Of a stretch of 53,780 nt of DNA, positions 1-6,972 are shown piece by piece. Under the pieces are notes generated by a model that had not been told where the DNA came from, made no database searches, and worked only from the letters and a program-made list of their open reading frames with translations. Each line of letters begins with the position of its first letter. Within the stretch, counting starts at the first letter, position 1. Source of the DNA: Catellatospora coxensis. Lineage in GTDB: Bacteria; Actinomycetota; Actinomycetes; Mycobacteriales; Micromonosporaceae. Both the position numbers and the translations under genes were made by a program. The DNA lies in the NCBI RefSeq assembly GCF_016862635.1, contig NZ_BONI01000067.1:1-53780 (forward strand), read 5' to 3'.

Positions 1-768
1 GGCCTGCCGCTGGCCGCGGGCGAGGGCTTCACCGGCCGCCGGTACGCCGCCGAGGGCGGGCTCGCCATCGGCGCGTACGACCCGGACGGCACGCTCGTCG
101 CCGCCGCCGCGATCCGGCCCACCGGCAGCAGCGCCACCGGCACCGCGCTGGTCGACCCGGCGGCGCGCGGGCGCGGCCTGGGCGCCGCCGCGCTGGACTG
201 GTGCCTGGCCGGGGCGGAGGTCATCGAGACCGAGTCGCTGACCGAGGCCGCGGCAGCCCTGTTCGCCGACCGCGGGCTGACCCAGACGTTCGCCGAGGAC
301 GTGATGCGCCACGACCTCAAGGCGATCCCCGACATCGCCCCGCCCGACGGCGTACGCCTCGTCGGCTGGGCGCCGGACACGGTGCGCCGCTTCCACGCGG
401 CCTACCGGGCGGCGTTCGCGGAGCGGCCCGGCTTCCCGGACTGGGACCTGGACCAGTGGACCGGCTGGCTGGTCGACGACGACTTCCGGCCGCCGTGGTC
501 GCTGCTCGCGGTCGGCCCGGACGGCGGCGACCTCGGCTTCGTGGTGTGCGGCGACGGCTGGCTGGTGCAGGTCGGCACCACACCGGCGGCGCGGGGCCAG
601 GGCGTCGGCGCGGCCCTGACGGTCGCCGCCCTGCGCGCGGCCGCCGCCGACGGCGCGTCCGAGATGCTGCTCGACGTGAACGTGAACAACCCCGGCGCGG
701 CCGCGCTCTACCACCGCCTCGGCTTCACCACCCTGGGTCGCCGCGCCCGCTTCGCCCGCCCGGCCTGA
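1..768 (+). CDS. Tandem GNAT acetyltransferase, MshD-like (5'-truncated by window edge)
   Basis: The reading frame is open from base 1, so the N-terminus lies outside the window; 255 residues are visible. There are two GNAT modules. The first keeps the acetyl-CoA loop DPAARGRGLG near visible residues 52-61. The second carries TPAARGQGVGAAL near 196-208 and ends in the typical NNPGAAALYHRLGF segment. A double-GNAT layout of this size is that of mycothiol synthase (MshD), which acetylates Cys-GlcN-Ins in the last step of mycothiol synthesis, but many actinobacterial double-GNAT paralogues have other substrates. No other mycothiol gene is nearby. The GNAT assignment is sure; the substrate is not. 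Confidence 0.8.
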   Translation, partial: GLPLAAGEGFTGRRYAAEGGLAIGAYDPDGTLVAAAAIRPTGSSATGTALVDPAARGRGLGAAALDWCLAGAEVIETESLTEAAAALFADRGLTQTFAEDVMRHDLKAIPDIAPPDGVRLVGWAPDTVRRFHAAYRAAFAERPGFPDWDLDQWTGWLVDDDFRPPWSLLAVGPDGGDLGFVVCGDGWLVQVGTTPAARGQGVGAALTVAALRAAAADGASEMLLDVNVNNPGAAALYHRLGFTTLGRRARFARPA

Positions 769-920
769 TCCCGCCGGGCGGCGGCGAATGAGGCGAGTGA
801 AGGTTTCGGCATCGACGATGCGGCAATAGGAGTGGCAAGGGCGGGCTGATTCCGCGACAGGCGATCGATGGGGATCGCCGTTGCCCTCGCGGGGTCGGCG
901 CGACGCCCACATGCAGTGGG

Positions 921-936
921 GCGGTTCGTGAACCGC
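921..936. other. Short perfect dyad GCGGTTC-gt-GAACCGC
   Basis: A 7-bp perfect inverted repeat with a 2-nt centre lies in the 228-bp gap before the 56-aa gene, about 60 nt upstream of its start. It could be a regulator binding site. Nothing else is recognisable in the gap. Confidence 0.3.
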
Positions 937-996
937 GTACTCCGGGCTGCTTCGCTGCCGGTGTCGGCGCCCTCGGCAGACACCGAGGAGGTTTCG

Positions 997-1167
997 ATGA
1001 CCGAAGCCAGGCACGGCCGCGCGCAGTCGCCGGACGAGGCGGCAGTCGCGCGATCGCTGATGGCCGAGCAGCGGCGGATCACCGCCGAGACGGGCTGGAC
1101 CACGTCCGGGGATGCCCTGCAGGCCGTCCGCAATCACCTGGTCGCCGTCATGGCGGCGACCAGATGA
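997..1167 (+). CDS. Small hypothetical protein (56 aa)
   Basis: The ATG at 997 is preceded by a strong ribosome-binding site (GAGGAGG, 985-991), which is why this start is preferred to the in-frame ATG at 868. The product is 56 residues, soluble, Ala/Arg-rich and probably helical (MTEARHGRAQSPDEAAVA at the start). It has no membrane segment, Cys motif or signal peptide. I do not recognise a family. It converges on the TPR gene, with a bidirectional terminator hairpin between them. It is credible as a gene because of the ribosome-binding site and codon bias, but its function is unknown. Confidence 0.5.
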   Translation: MTEARHGRAQSPDEAAVARSLMAEQRRITAETGWTTSGDALQAVRNHLVAVMAATR

Positions 1168-1212
1168 CCCGTCCGCGGCGGGCTGAGCGGCCCGCACGTG
1201 GTCACGTCCGTT

Positions 1213-1238
1213 GCGGGAGCCGATCCGTCGGCTCCCGC
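1213..1238. terminator. Bidirectional terminator hairpin
   Basis: A perfect 11-bp stem (GCGGGAGCCGA / TCGGCTCCCGC) with a TCCG tetraloop lies between the convergent 56-aa and TPR genes. There is no U-tract, as is common in high-GC actinobacteria. Confidence 0.7.
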
Positions 1239-1288
1239 GACGGTGTTTCGGCGACGTCCGGCAACCGGCGGACGGGTCGGGGCGCCGG

Positions 1289-1930
1289 TCAGATCCGGAC
1301 GCGGGCCGCGTCGATCCAGGCGAGCACGCCATGGGCGCGGCTGCGGGCGGCCGCGGTGCGGGCCTGGTCGAGCAGCGCCGCCGCCTCCTCGTCCCGGCCC
1401 TCCTCGTAGGCGAGCTGGCCCAGCGCCAGCTTCGCCGCCGCGAGGCCCGGCAGGAAGCCCAGCTCCTGGCGGATCCGGGCGGACTCCTCCAGCTTCTCCC
1501 GGCCCCCGGCGCGGTCGCCCGCCTCCAGGTCGGCGAAGCCGAGGTGCCGCACCGCGTACGACCGGGTCAGCTCGTCCCCGCTGTCCTGGGCCAGGTCGTA
1601 GGAGCGCTGCAGCAGCGGCCGGGCGGTGTCCGCGTCGTCGCGCACCACCTGGTGGAAGCAGCCGAGCCAGAACAGCGCCTCGCTCTCGCCGCGCGCGTCG
1701 CCGAGCCGCGCGTAGAGTTCCGCGGCACGTTCGAACGCGGGCAGCTCGCCCGGGTCCTCCTCGCGCCGGTGCAGGAAGTCGGCGTGCAGCAGCCGGCCGC
1801 GGGCCAGGGACAGGTCGGCTTCGAGGCTGTCCAGGTCGCGGTGGGCGGGCTCGGTCGCGGTGGTGTCGCCGCCGAAGACGGCGTTCTCGTACGACTCGCT
1901 CGCGCGGGTCAGTCGTTCGTCCCCGTTCAT
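1289..1930 (-). CDS. Tetratricopeptide-repeat protein
   Basis: This 213-aa soluble protein is built of helical TPR-like repeats, for example AELYARLGDARGESEALFWL, SYDLAQDSGDELTRSYAVRH and the C-terminal LGQLAYEEGRDEEAAALLDQ. Such repeats mediate protein-protein contacts; no catalytic domain is attached. The start was set at the ATG at 1930 because a TAGGTT -10 element (1943 down to 1938) lies exactly 7 nt upstream, which predicts a leaderless mRNA. In-frame GTG and TTG codons at 1936 and 1939 are alternatives. It resembles the stand-alone TPR proteins common in Micromonosporaceae; its partner is unknown. Confidence 0.75.
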   Translation of the reverse strand: MNGDERLTRASESYENAVFGGDTTATEPAHRDLDSLEADLSLARGRLLHADFLHRREEDPGELPAFERAAELYARLGDARGESEALFWLGCFHQVVRDDADTARPLLQRSYDLAQDSGDELTRSYAVRHLGFADLEAGDRAGGREKLEESARIRQELGFLPGLAAAKLALGQLAYEEGRDEEAAALLDQARTAAARSRAHGVLAWIDAARVRI

Positions 1931-1937
1931 GTCCACC

Positions 1938-1943
1938 AACCTA
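1938..1943 (-). promoter_or_regulatory. -10 element of a predicted leaderless promoter (TPR gene)
   Basis: TAGGTT on the minus strand, 7 nt before the ATG at 1930. No convincing -35 is seen. Confidence 0.5.
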
Positions 1944-1987
1944 GTTGGACGGACGGCGCGGGCGCAGCCCCGACCGAGCTGCCCGGA

Positions 1988-2773
1988 TCAGCCCTCGGCG
2001 TGCGCGAGCGCCCACGCGCCGATGCGTTCCAGCAGCTCGTCGGGGGCGGCGTTCTCGGCGTGGCCGAAGCCGGGCTCCAGCCACAGCTCCTTGGGCTCGG
2101 CGGCGTTGCCGTAGAGCTGCTCGGCGTGCTCGACGGGGAAGTACGCGTCGGCGTCGCCGTGCACGACCAGCAGCGGGATCGGGGCGATCAGCCCGGCCAC
2201 GGCGTACGGCGGCTCGGGCACCGGGTCCCAGCCGCCGGACGCGATCCGGGTGCGCAGCGCGAGCCGGCCGACGAGCCGTCCCAGCCGCCGTTCCAGCACC
2301 CAGTGCACACGCCGCATCGGCGGGGTGCCCCGGTAGTACCAGCGGGCCGGCCCGCTGACGGCCACCACGGCGTCGACGCCGCGGTGCAGCGCCGCGTGGC
2401 GGACCACCACGGACGCGCCCATGGAGAAGCCGACCGTGACGATGCGGCGGTAACCCAGCGCGCGGGCCCATGCCACGGCCGCCTCGACGTCGTGGATCTC
2501 CAGGTCGCCGACCGTGGACAGGCCGCCGGAGCGGCCGTGCCCGCGGAAGTCGAAGCTGATCACCCCGGCGGAGCGGCCGAAGACCCCGGCGGCGCGGCGG
2601 ACGGCCTCGCGCCGCCAGGAGCCGGTGAAGCCGTGCGCGACGACGATCGCCAGCCCGGGGTCTCCCGGGTCGTGGTGGGCGTCGACGCGTACGCCGTCGG
2701 AGGTGAGGAGAGTGCGGTCGGTCATGTCGGCGGTGCGCATGCGGTCAGGCCCGGCGTGCGCCGGGCGCGTCAC
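1988..2773 (-). CDS. Alpha/beta hydrolase (S9/esterase-like)
   Basis: This is a 261-aa alpha/beta-hydrolase fold protein. The nucleophile elbow is GFSMGAS, the oxyanion region is HGFTGS, the acid follows VVHGDADAYFP, and the catalytic His is in PGFGHAEN. It is soluble, so a cytoplasmic esterase, thioesterase or acyl-peptide-type hydrolase is likely; the substrate is unknown. The GTG start at 2773 overlaps the stop of the upstream ABM gene (GTGA), which suggests translational coupling. Later in-frame ATGs (2740, 2725) have no better ribosome-binding site. Confidence 0.85.
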   Translation of the reverse strand: MTRPAHAGPDRMRTADMTDRTLLTSDGVRVDAHHDPGDPGLAIVVAHGFTGSWRREAVRRAAGVFGRSAGVISFDFRGHGRSGGLSTVGDLEIHDVEAAVAWARALGYRRIVTVGFSMGASVVVRHAALHRGVDAVVAVSGPARWYYRGTPPMRRVHWVLERRLGRLVGRLALRTRIASGGWDPVPEPPYAVAGLIAPIPLLVVHGDADAYFPVEHAEQLYGNAAEPKELWLEPGFGHAENAAPDELLERIGAWALAHAEG

Positions 2774-3066
2774 TCACCGGCCACGTCGGCGTAGTGCTCG
2801 ACGAACGGCGGCTTGGCGAAGAACGGGCTGAGGATGGTGCGCCACTGGGTGAAGCGGTCGGTGTTGCGGAAGTTCTCCACGTGCGCCTCCACCGACTCCC
2901 ACTCGACCAGCAGCACGAAGCGCGACGGCGATTCGATGCCGCGGGTCATCCGCGTGGTGATGCAGCCCTCGGTCTCGGCGAGAATGGGCCGGGCCTGGGC
3001 GTACGCGGCGGCGAAGCCCTCCTCCTGGCCGGGCAGGACGTCGATCTGAGCGATCTCGAGCACCAT
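2770..3066 (-). CDS. Antibiotic-biosynthesis-monooxygenase (ABM) domain protein
   Basis: This 98-aa single-domain protein has the ABM ferredoxin-like fold. It opens MVLEIAQIDVLPGQEEGF and continues with the family-typical ILAETEGC and FVLLVEWESVEAHVENFR. Members are small dimeric quinol monooxygenases, heme-degrading enzymes or stress proteins; substrate cannot be read from sequence. GAGGA lies 8 nt before the ATG. It is translationally coupled to the hydrolase downstream and divergent from pnuC, with a 57-bp intergenic region. There are no biosynthetic genes around it, so no link to antibiotic production is implied. Confidence 0.8.
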   Translation of the reverse strand: MVLEIAQIDVLPGQEEGFAAAYAQARPILAETEGCITTRMTRGIESPSRFVLLVEWESVEAHVENFRNTDRFTQWRTILSPFFAKPPFVEHYADVAGE

Positions 3067-3110
3067 GGCGATGATCCTCGCACGGCTGTCCGGCCCTGGC
3101 GCGGGTGCCC

Positions 3111-3116
3111 TAGGGT
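3111..3116 (+). promoter_or_regulatory. -10 element of a predicted leaderless promoter (pnuC)
   Basis: TAGGGT lies 7 nt before the ATG at 3124. No Shine-Dalgarno sequence is present. Confidence 0.55.
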
Positions 3117-3123
3117 GTCGCCC

Positions 3124-3753
3124 ATGCTCGACTGGCTGCTCAGCACCGCTTTCACCGTGTACGGCACACCGATGACCTGGGCCGAGGTGCTCGGCTTCGC
3201 GACCGGGGTGCTCAACGTGTGGCTGCTGGTGCGCCAGAACGTCGCCAACTGGGCCGTCGGCATCCTCAACGTGCTCCTGCTGGGCGTGGTGTTCGTCACC
3301 TACGGCCTGTACGCCGACGCGAGCCTGCAGGTGGTCTACGTGGTGCTGGGCCTGCTCGGCTGGTGGCAGTGGCTGCGGGGCGGCGAGCGCGGCGGCCGGC
3401 TGGAGGTGTCCCGCACGACCCGGACCGAGTGGACGGTGCTCGCGGCGGTCGGCGTGGCGGCGACCGCGGGGCTGTGGCTGCTGCTGGACCGGGTCACCGA
3501 CTCCACGGTGCCGCTGCCCGACGCGCTGACCACGGTGCTCTCGCTCGTCGCGACGTACCTGCAGACCCGCAAGAAGCTGGAGAGCTGGTGGATCTGGATC
3601 ATCGCTGACCTGATCTACATCCCGCTCTACCTGTACAAGGACCTGTGGCTGACCGGCACGCTGTACGTGGTGTTCCTGGGCCTGTGCGTGGCGGGCCTGC
3701 TGGCCTGGCAGAACGCGCTGCGGGCTCGGGCCGCCGAACCGGTCGCCGCATGA
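3124..3753 (+). CDS. pnuC: Nicotinamide riboside transporter PnuC
   Basis: This 209-aa integral membrane protein has about seven hydrophobic helices. PnuC-family landmarks are QNVANWAVGILNVLLLG, GLLGWWQWLRG and the C-terminal SWWIWIIADLIYIPLYLYK. PnuC carries out facilitated uptake of nicotinamide riboside, trapped inside by phosphorylation. Here the kinase gene, nadR, follows with an ATGA overlap, so the pair forms a salvage operon. The start is the ATG at 3124, 7 nt after a TAGGGT -10 element (leaderless). I see no NrtR or NadQ operator, and no riboswitch would fit on a leaderless mRNA. Confidence 0.93.
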   Translation: MLDWLLSTAFTVYGTPMTWAEVLGFATGVLNVWLLVRQNVANWAVGILNVLLLGVVFVTYGLYADASLQVVYVVLGLLGWWQWLRGGERGGRLEVSRTTRTEWTVLAAVGVAATAGLWLLLDRVTDSTVPLPDALTTVLSLVATYLQTRKKLESWWIWIIADLIYIPLYLYKDLWLTGTLYVVFLGLCVAGLLAWQNALRARAAEPVAA

Positions 3754-4829
3754 GCCGGGCGTACGCCCACGGCATGGTGGTGGGCAAGTTCTACCCGCCG
3801 CACGCCGGCCACCACCTGCTGATCCGGGCGGCGGCCGCGGCGTGTGCCGAGGTCACCGTGGTGGTCGCGCCGTCGCGGCAGGAGTCGATCCCGCTGGACA
3901 CCAGGCTGGACTGGCTGCGCGAGGAGCACGCGGACACCCCGTGGGTGCGCTTCGCGGGCCGCTACGACGACCTGCGCGTCGACTACGACGATCCGGCGGT
4001 ATGGGACGCGCACTGCGCCGTGTTCCGCGAGGCGCTCGGCGACCGGCCCGTGGACGCGGTGTTCAGCTCGGAGAAGTACGGCGACGAGCTGGCCCGCCGG
4101 TTCGGGGCGGTGCACGTGGAGGTCGACACGCCCCGCGTGGCCTGCCCGGTGTCGGGCACCGCGGTGCGCGCCGATCCGGTGGCGCACTGGGCGATGCTGT
4201 CCGCGCCGGTGCGGGCCTGGTTCACCCGCCGCGTGGTGGTGCTCGGGGCGGAGTCGACGGGCACCACGACGATGGCCGCCGCGCTCGCGGAGCACTATGC
4301 CGCGCGCGGCGGGGTCTGGGCGTCCACCCGCTGGGTGCCCGAGTACGGCCGTGAGCTGACCCAGCGCAAACTGGACCTGCTCCAGGCAGCCGACCCGGCC
4401 GCCACGGTGTTCGACGTGACCTGGGACCGCGCCGACTTCGTCGAGGTGGCCCGGGTGCAGTCGGCGGCCGAGGACGCGGCCGCCCGGTCGGGCTCGCCCC
4501 TGTTGATCTGCGACACCGACGCCCTGGCGACGCAGGTTTGGGAGGAGCGTTACCTGGGCAGTTCGTCACCGCAGGTGCGCGCGCTGGCCCGGCGTCCCGA
4601 TCTGTACCTGTTGACCTCGCCTGTCGGGGTCGCCTTCGACGACGACGGGCTGCGGGACGGGGAACACCTGCGCGGCTGGATGACCGGCCGGTTCCGCGAG
4701 GTGCTCGCGGATTCGGCGGCGCCGGTCGTCGAGTTGTCCGGATCACACGAGGTGCGGTTGAGGACGGCGGTGGCGGCGTGCGAGCAGGTGCTGAGCGCGG
4801 GCTGGAGGCTGGCTGCACCACTTGGCTGA
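3750..4829 (+). CDS. nadR: NadR: NMN adenylyltransferase / nicotinamide riboside kinase
   Basis: This 359-aa protein has two domains. Residues 1 to about 150 are a nucleotidyltransferase (NMNAT) with GKFYPPHAGH at 12-21. From about residue 160 there is a P-loop nicotinamide riboside kinase domain, with the acceptor/Walker B-like LLICDTDALATQVW later. It would convert imported NR to NMN and then NAD. There is no N-terminal HTH repressor domain as in enterobacterial NadR. The P-loop reads GAESTGTTT (166-174), so the usual Walker A Lys is Thr172. This may be an actinobacterial variant that uses another residue, or a weakened kinase. The ATG at 3750 overlaps the pnuC stop. Confidence 0.9.
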   Translation: MSRAYAHGMVVGKFYPPHAGHHLLIRAAAAACAEVTVVVAPSRQESIPLDTRLDWLREEHADTPWVRFAGRYDDLRVDYDDPAVWDAHCAVFREALGDRPVDAVFSSEKYGDELARRFGAVHVEVDTPRVACPVSGTAVRADPVAHWAMLSAPVRAWFTRRVVVLGAESTGTTTMAAALAEHYAARGGVWASTRWVPEYGRELTQRKLDLLQAADPAATVFDVTWDRADFVEVARVQSAAEDAAARSGSPLLICDTDALATQVWEERYLGSSSPQVRALARRPDLYLLTSPVGVAFDDDGLRDGEHLRGWMTGRFREVLADSAAPVVELSGSHEVRLRTAVAACEQVLSAGWRLAAPLG

Positions 4830-4886
4830 CCTGGCCAGACGTCCCTTATGACCCGATGCCTCGTCCGTGCGGGCGACCCCGTCTGG

Positions 4887-4909
4887 GTTTACAGGTTCGC
4901 GTGGTAAAC
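4887..4909. promoter_or_regulatory. AT-rich dyad, possible promoter/operator of the terC leader
   Basis: GTTTAC (4887-4892) and GTAAAC (4904-4909) form an inverted repeat just before the riboswitch-like leader. TTTACA could serve as a -35, with an AT-rich stretch (AACAATAG) following, but the spacing is not ideal. It could be the promoter, an operator for a metal regulator, or both. Confidence 0.35.
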
Positions 4910-4920
4910 AATAGAGAGAC

Positions 4921-5041
4921 GCGGGAGGGGAGTATCCCTCACGACGGTGTCGTCAGCACGGCTCCCCCCGGCCACCATAGGCCTGGTGTGATCCCGGCAT
5001 CGTCGGTCACCGGCTGCAGGCCGGTGGCAGGAGAGACCTCC
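4921..5041 (+). promoter_or_regulatory. Manganese riboswitch aptamer (yybP-ykoY type)
   Basis: The leader of the TerC gene contains the hallmarks of the yybP-ykoY Mn2+-sensing aptamer: GGGGAGTA at 4927-4934, CGTCAGCACG at 4951-4960, a G/C-rich three-way-junction arm (CACCGGCTGCAGGCCGGTG region, about 5009-5025) and the terminal GAGACC at 5033-5038. The closing helix P1 would be GGAGG (4924-4928) with CCTCC (5037-5041). The class is known to precede Mn exporters (mntP, TerC/alx-type genes), which fits the gene downstream. Confidence 0.85.
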
Positions 5042-5070
5042 GGGGCAAAAATGATGCCGACCGGAGGTCT
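5034..5070 (+). promoter_or_regulatory. Riboswitch expression platform: Shine-Dalgarno-sequestering hairpin
   Basis: AGACCTCCGGGGCA (5034-5047) pairs with TGCC (5055-5058) and CCGGAGGTCT (5061-5070), giving 14 bp with a GA bulge. This buries GGAGGT, the ribosome-binding site of the ATG at 5077. The 5' strand includes CCTCC, which is also the 3' strand of aptamer P1, so the two helices are mutually exclusive. Mn2+ stabilisation of P1 should free the ribosome-binding site: a translational ON switch. Confidence 0.8.
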
Positions 5071-5076
5071 GTTCAT

Positions 5077-6087
5077 ATGAACGTGTCCACTTGGGAATGG
5101 GCCGCCACCCTGATCGGGTTGCTGGCGCTGCTGACCTTCGACTTGATGATCATCGGGCGGCGCCCGCATGAGCCCTCGATGAAGGAGGCGACCGGTTGGG
5201 TCGTCTTCTACGTCGCTCTGGCCTGCGCGTTCGGCGCCTGGATCTTCTACAGCCACGGCTCGCAGTACGGCCAGGAGTTCTTCGCCGGCTGGGTGACCGA
5301 GTACAGCCTGTCCGTGGACAACCTGTTCGTCTTTGTGATCATCATGAGCCGGTTCGCCGTGCCGCGCATATACCAGCAGAAGGTCCTGCTCATCGGTATC
5401 GTGCTGGCGCTGATCATGCGCGGTGCGTTCATCGCGGCCGGCGCCGCGCTGGTGTCGCGGTTCGTGTGGGTGTTCTACATCTTCGGCGTCTTCCTGATCT
5501 ACACCGCGTACACGCTCACCAAGCACGGGGAGAGCGACGAGGCGGACTTCAAGGAGAACGCGCTGATCCGGTGGAGCCGCCGGGTGCTGCCGATCAGCAA
5601 GGAGTACAACGAAGCGAAGATGACCGTGGTGCAGAACGGCAAGCGCTTCTTCACCCCGATGCTCATCGTGATGATCGCCATCGGCACCACCGACCTGATC
5701 TTCGCGCTCGACTCCATCCCCGCGATCTTCGGCCTGACCAAGGAGCCGTTCCTGGTCTTCACCGCGAACGTGTTCGCCCTGATGGGCCTGCGCCAGCTGT
5801 ACTTCCTGCTCGGCGGCCTGCTGGACCGCCTGGTCTACCTGTCGCTGGGCCTGGCCGCCGTGCTCGGCTTCATCGGCGTGAAGCTCATCATGGAAGCCCT
5901 CGCCGGCAACAACGTCCCGTTCATCAACGGCGGCGAGCCCATCACCGCGGTCCCGCACATCAGCATCGGCGTCTCGCTGAGCGTGATCATCGGCATCCTG
6001 GCCATCGCCACGGTCGCCAGCCTCATCAAGTCCTCCCGGGAGGCCAGGAACAACCACGAGGAGAAGTCCCCCACCCCCGTGGGCTGA
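5077..6087 (+). CDS. TerC-family membrane protein, probable Mn2+ exporter
   Basis: This 336-aa polytopic membrane protein has about nine helices. The TerC signatures are SVDNLFVFVIIMSRF near residue 80 and GTTDLIFALDSIPAIFGLT near residue 205, which hold the conserved acidic residues in membrane helices. Historically linked to tellurite resistance, TerC relatives (E. coli Alx, Bacillus MeeF/MeeY) are Mn exporters, often supplying Mn to exported enzymes. The Mn-type riboswitch immediately upstream supports that role here. The ribosome-binding site GGAGGT sits 8 nt before the ATG and is part of the switch. A strong terminator follows. No ter operon (terB/D/Z) is present. Confidence 0.9.
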   Translation: MNVSTWEWAATLIGLLALLTFDLMIIGRRPHEPSMKEATGWVVFYVALACAFGAWIFYSHGSQYGQEFFAGWVTEYSLSVDNLFVFVIIMSRFAVPRIYQQKVLLIGIVLALIMRGAFIAAGAALVSRFVWVFYIFGVFLIYTAYTLTKHGESDEADFKENALIRWSRRVLPISKEYNEAKMTVVQNGKRFFTPMLIVMIAIGTTDLIFALDSIPAIFGLTKEPFLVFTANVFALMGLRQLYFLLGGLLDRLVYLSLGLAAVLGFIGVKLIMEALAGNNVPFINGGEPITAVPHISIGVSLSVIIGILAIATVASLIKSSREARNNHEEKSPTPVG

Positions 6088-6107
6088 CCCTCACCTCATC
6101 TCCACCC

Positions 6108-6144
6108 CGAGAGCCCCGCCCGGCCCCGCCGGACGGGGCTCTCG
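6108..6144 (+). terminator. terC terminator hairpin
   Basis: A perfect 11-bp stem CGAGAGCCCCG / CGGGGCTCTCG with a 15-nt loop begins 20 nt after the terC stop. Confidence 0.8.
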
Positions 6145-6148
6145 CCAC

Positions 6149-6227
6149 ATGATCCCGACGATCTTGCGCGAACTGTTGCTCTTATGGGCGTTTTGGGAGT
6201 GTCATACCCACAGCTCACGCAAGATCG
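6149..6227 (+). repeat. Intergenic palindromic element, family B, copy 1
   Basis: This is a 79-bp imperfect palindrome with arms around CGATCTTGCGCGAACTGT and ACAGCTCACGCAAGATCG. It aligns without gaps to the reverse complement of the element at 36830-36908 (about 62 of 79 identical by hand count, 29 of the first 30). It lies between the convergent terC and NlpC/P60 genes. Confidence 0.8.
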
Positions 6228-6241
6228 CCGCGGTGGCGGGG

Positions 6242-6958
6242 TCAGGGGGTGATGCGGCCGGCGGCGGTGAGGGTGGCGACGCGGGTGGGGCGGAGTTGTT
6301 CTTCGACGACGAGGAAGGCGTCGCCGCAGGCGTGGAGCATGTGGCGGCGGCCGTCGGGGGTCGGGGGTTCGGTGACGAAGCCGACGTGCTGGACGCGGCC
6401 GTCGGGGCGGGCGAAGAAGTAGAGGTCGCCGGGGCGCTCCGTGCCGAGCGGGACGTCCGTGGTGGCGGGCTGCTGGTCGTAGGCGTCGCGGGGGATGGTC
6501 ACGCCGAGTTGGCGGAAGGCCAGGTGGACCAGGCCCGAGCAGTCGATGCCGTACGGGGTCAGGCCGCCCCAGACGTAGGGGACGCCGCGCCAGGCGCGGG
6601 CCACCTCCAGCGCGGCGACGCCGACCGCCACGGCCGTGCCGTTGTCGGTGGACTCGCGCACGCTGAGCTGGTCGAGTGGGAGCCAGCCGGGGTATCCCCG
6701 CGGGTCCAGCCTGGCGGCGGGCTGCGCGGTGGCGACCACGCGGGCCCAGCCGTCGCGGATCTCCTCGATCAGCACGGGCTCGCCGTGCAGCAACTGGGTG
6801 AGCACGCCGTCGTACATGCGGCCGGTGTCGTCGAGGCCGGCCGCCCAGGAACGGAGGTCGCAGCGCGGGCCCAGGGCGGCGGCGTCGACGCCGGGACGGG
6901 GCGCGTCGGGGCGGGACCAGAGGGTCGCCACCGGGGCGGTCACCGTGGCGATCTTCAT
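6242..6958 (-). CDS. NlpC/P60 gamma-D-Glu-L-diamino acid endopeptidase (YkfC-like)
   Basis: This is a 238-aa protein. The N-terminal half is SH3b-like (VTAPVATLWSRPDAP, then WARVV and GYPGWLPLDQL) and the C-terminal half is an NlpC/P60 domain with Cys140 in GIDCSGLVHLAF, His191 in RVQHVGFV and His209 in MLHACGD as the likely catalytic set. This is the YkfC architecture; those enzymes cut the gamma-D-Glu-diamino acid bond in free murein peptides. No signal peptide is visible, so it probably acts on imported or recycled peptides. The ATG at 6958 was chosen; a GTG at 6976 overlapping the epimerase stop (GTGA) is an alternative. It is the last gene of the putative operon with the epimerase. Confidence 0.85.
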   Translation of the reverse strand: MKIATVTAPVATLWSRPDAPRPGVDAAALGPRCDLRSWAAGLDDTGRMYDGVLTQLLHGEPVLIEEIRDGWARVVATAQPAARLDPRGYPGWLPLDQLSVRESTDNGTAVAVGVAALEVARAWRGVPYVWGGLTPYGIDCSGLVHLAFRQLGVTIPRDAYDQQPATTDVPLGTERPGDLYFFARPDGRVQHVGFVTEPPTPDGRRHMLHACGDAFLVVEEQLRPTRVATLTAAGRITP

Positions 6959-6972
6959 GCCGACATCTCGAT

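Noticed and set aside
2770-3066. ABM gene as evidence of an antibiotic gene cluster
   Set aside because: No polyketide, peptide synthetase or tailoring genes nearby; ABM proteins are common stand-alone enzymes.
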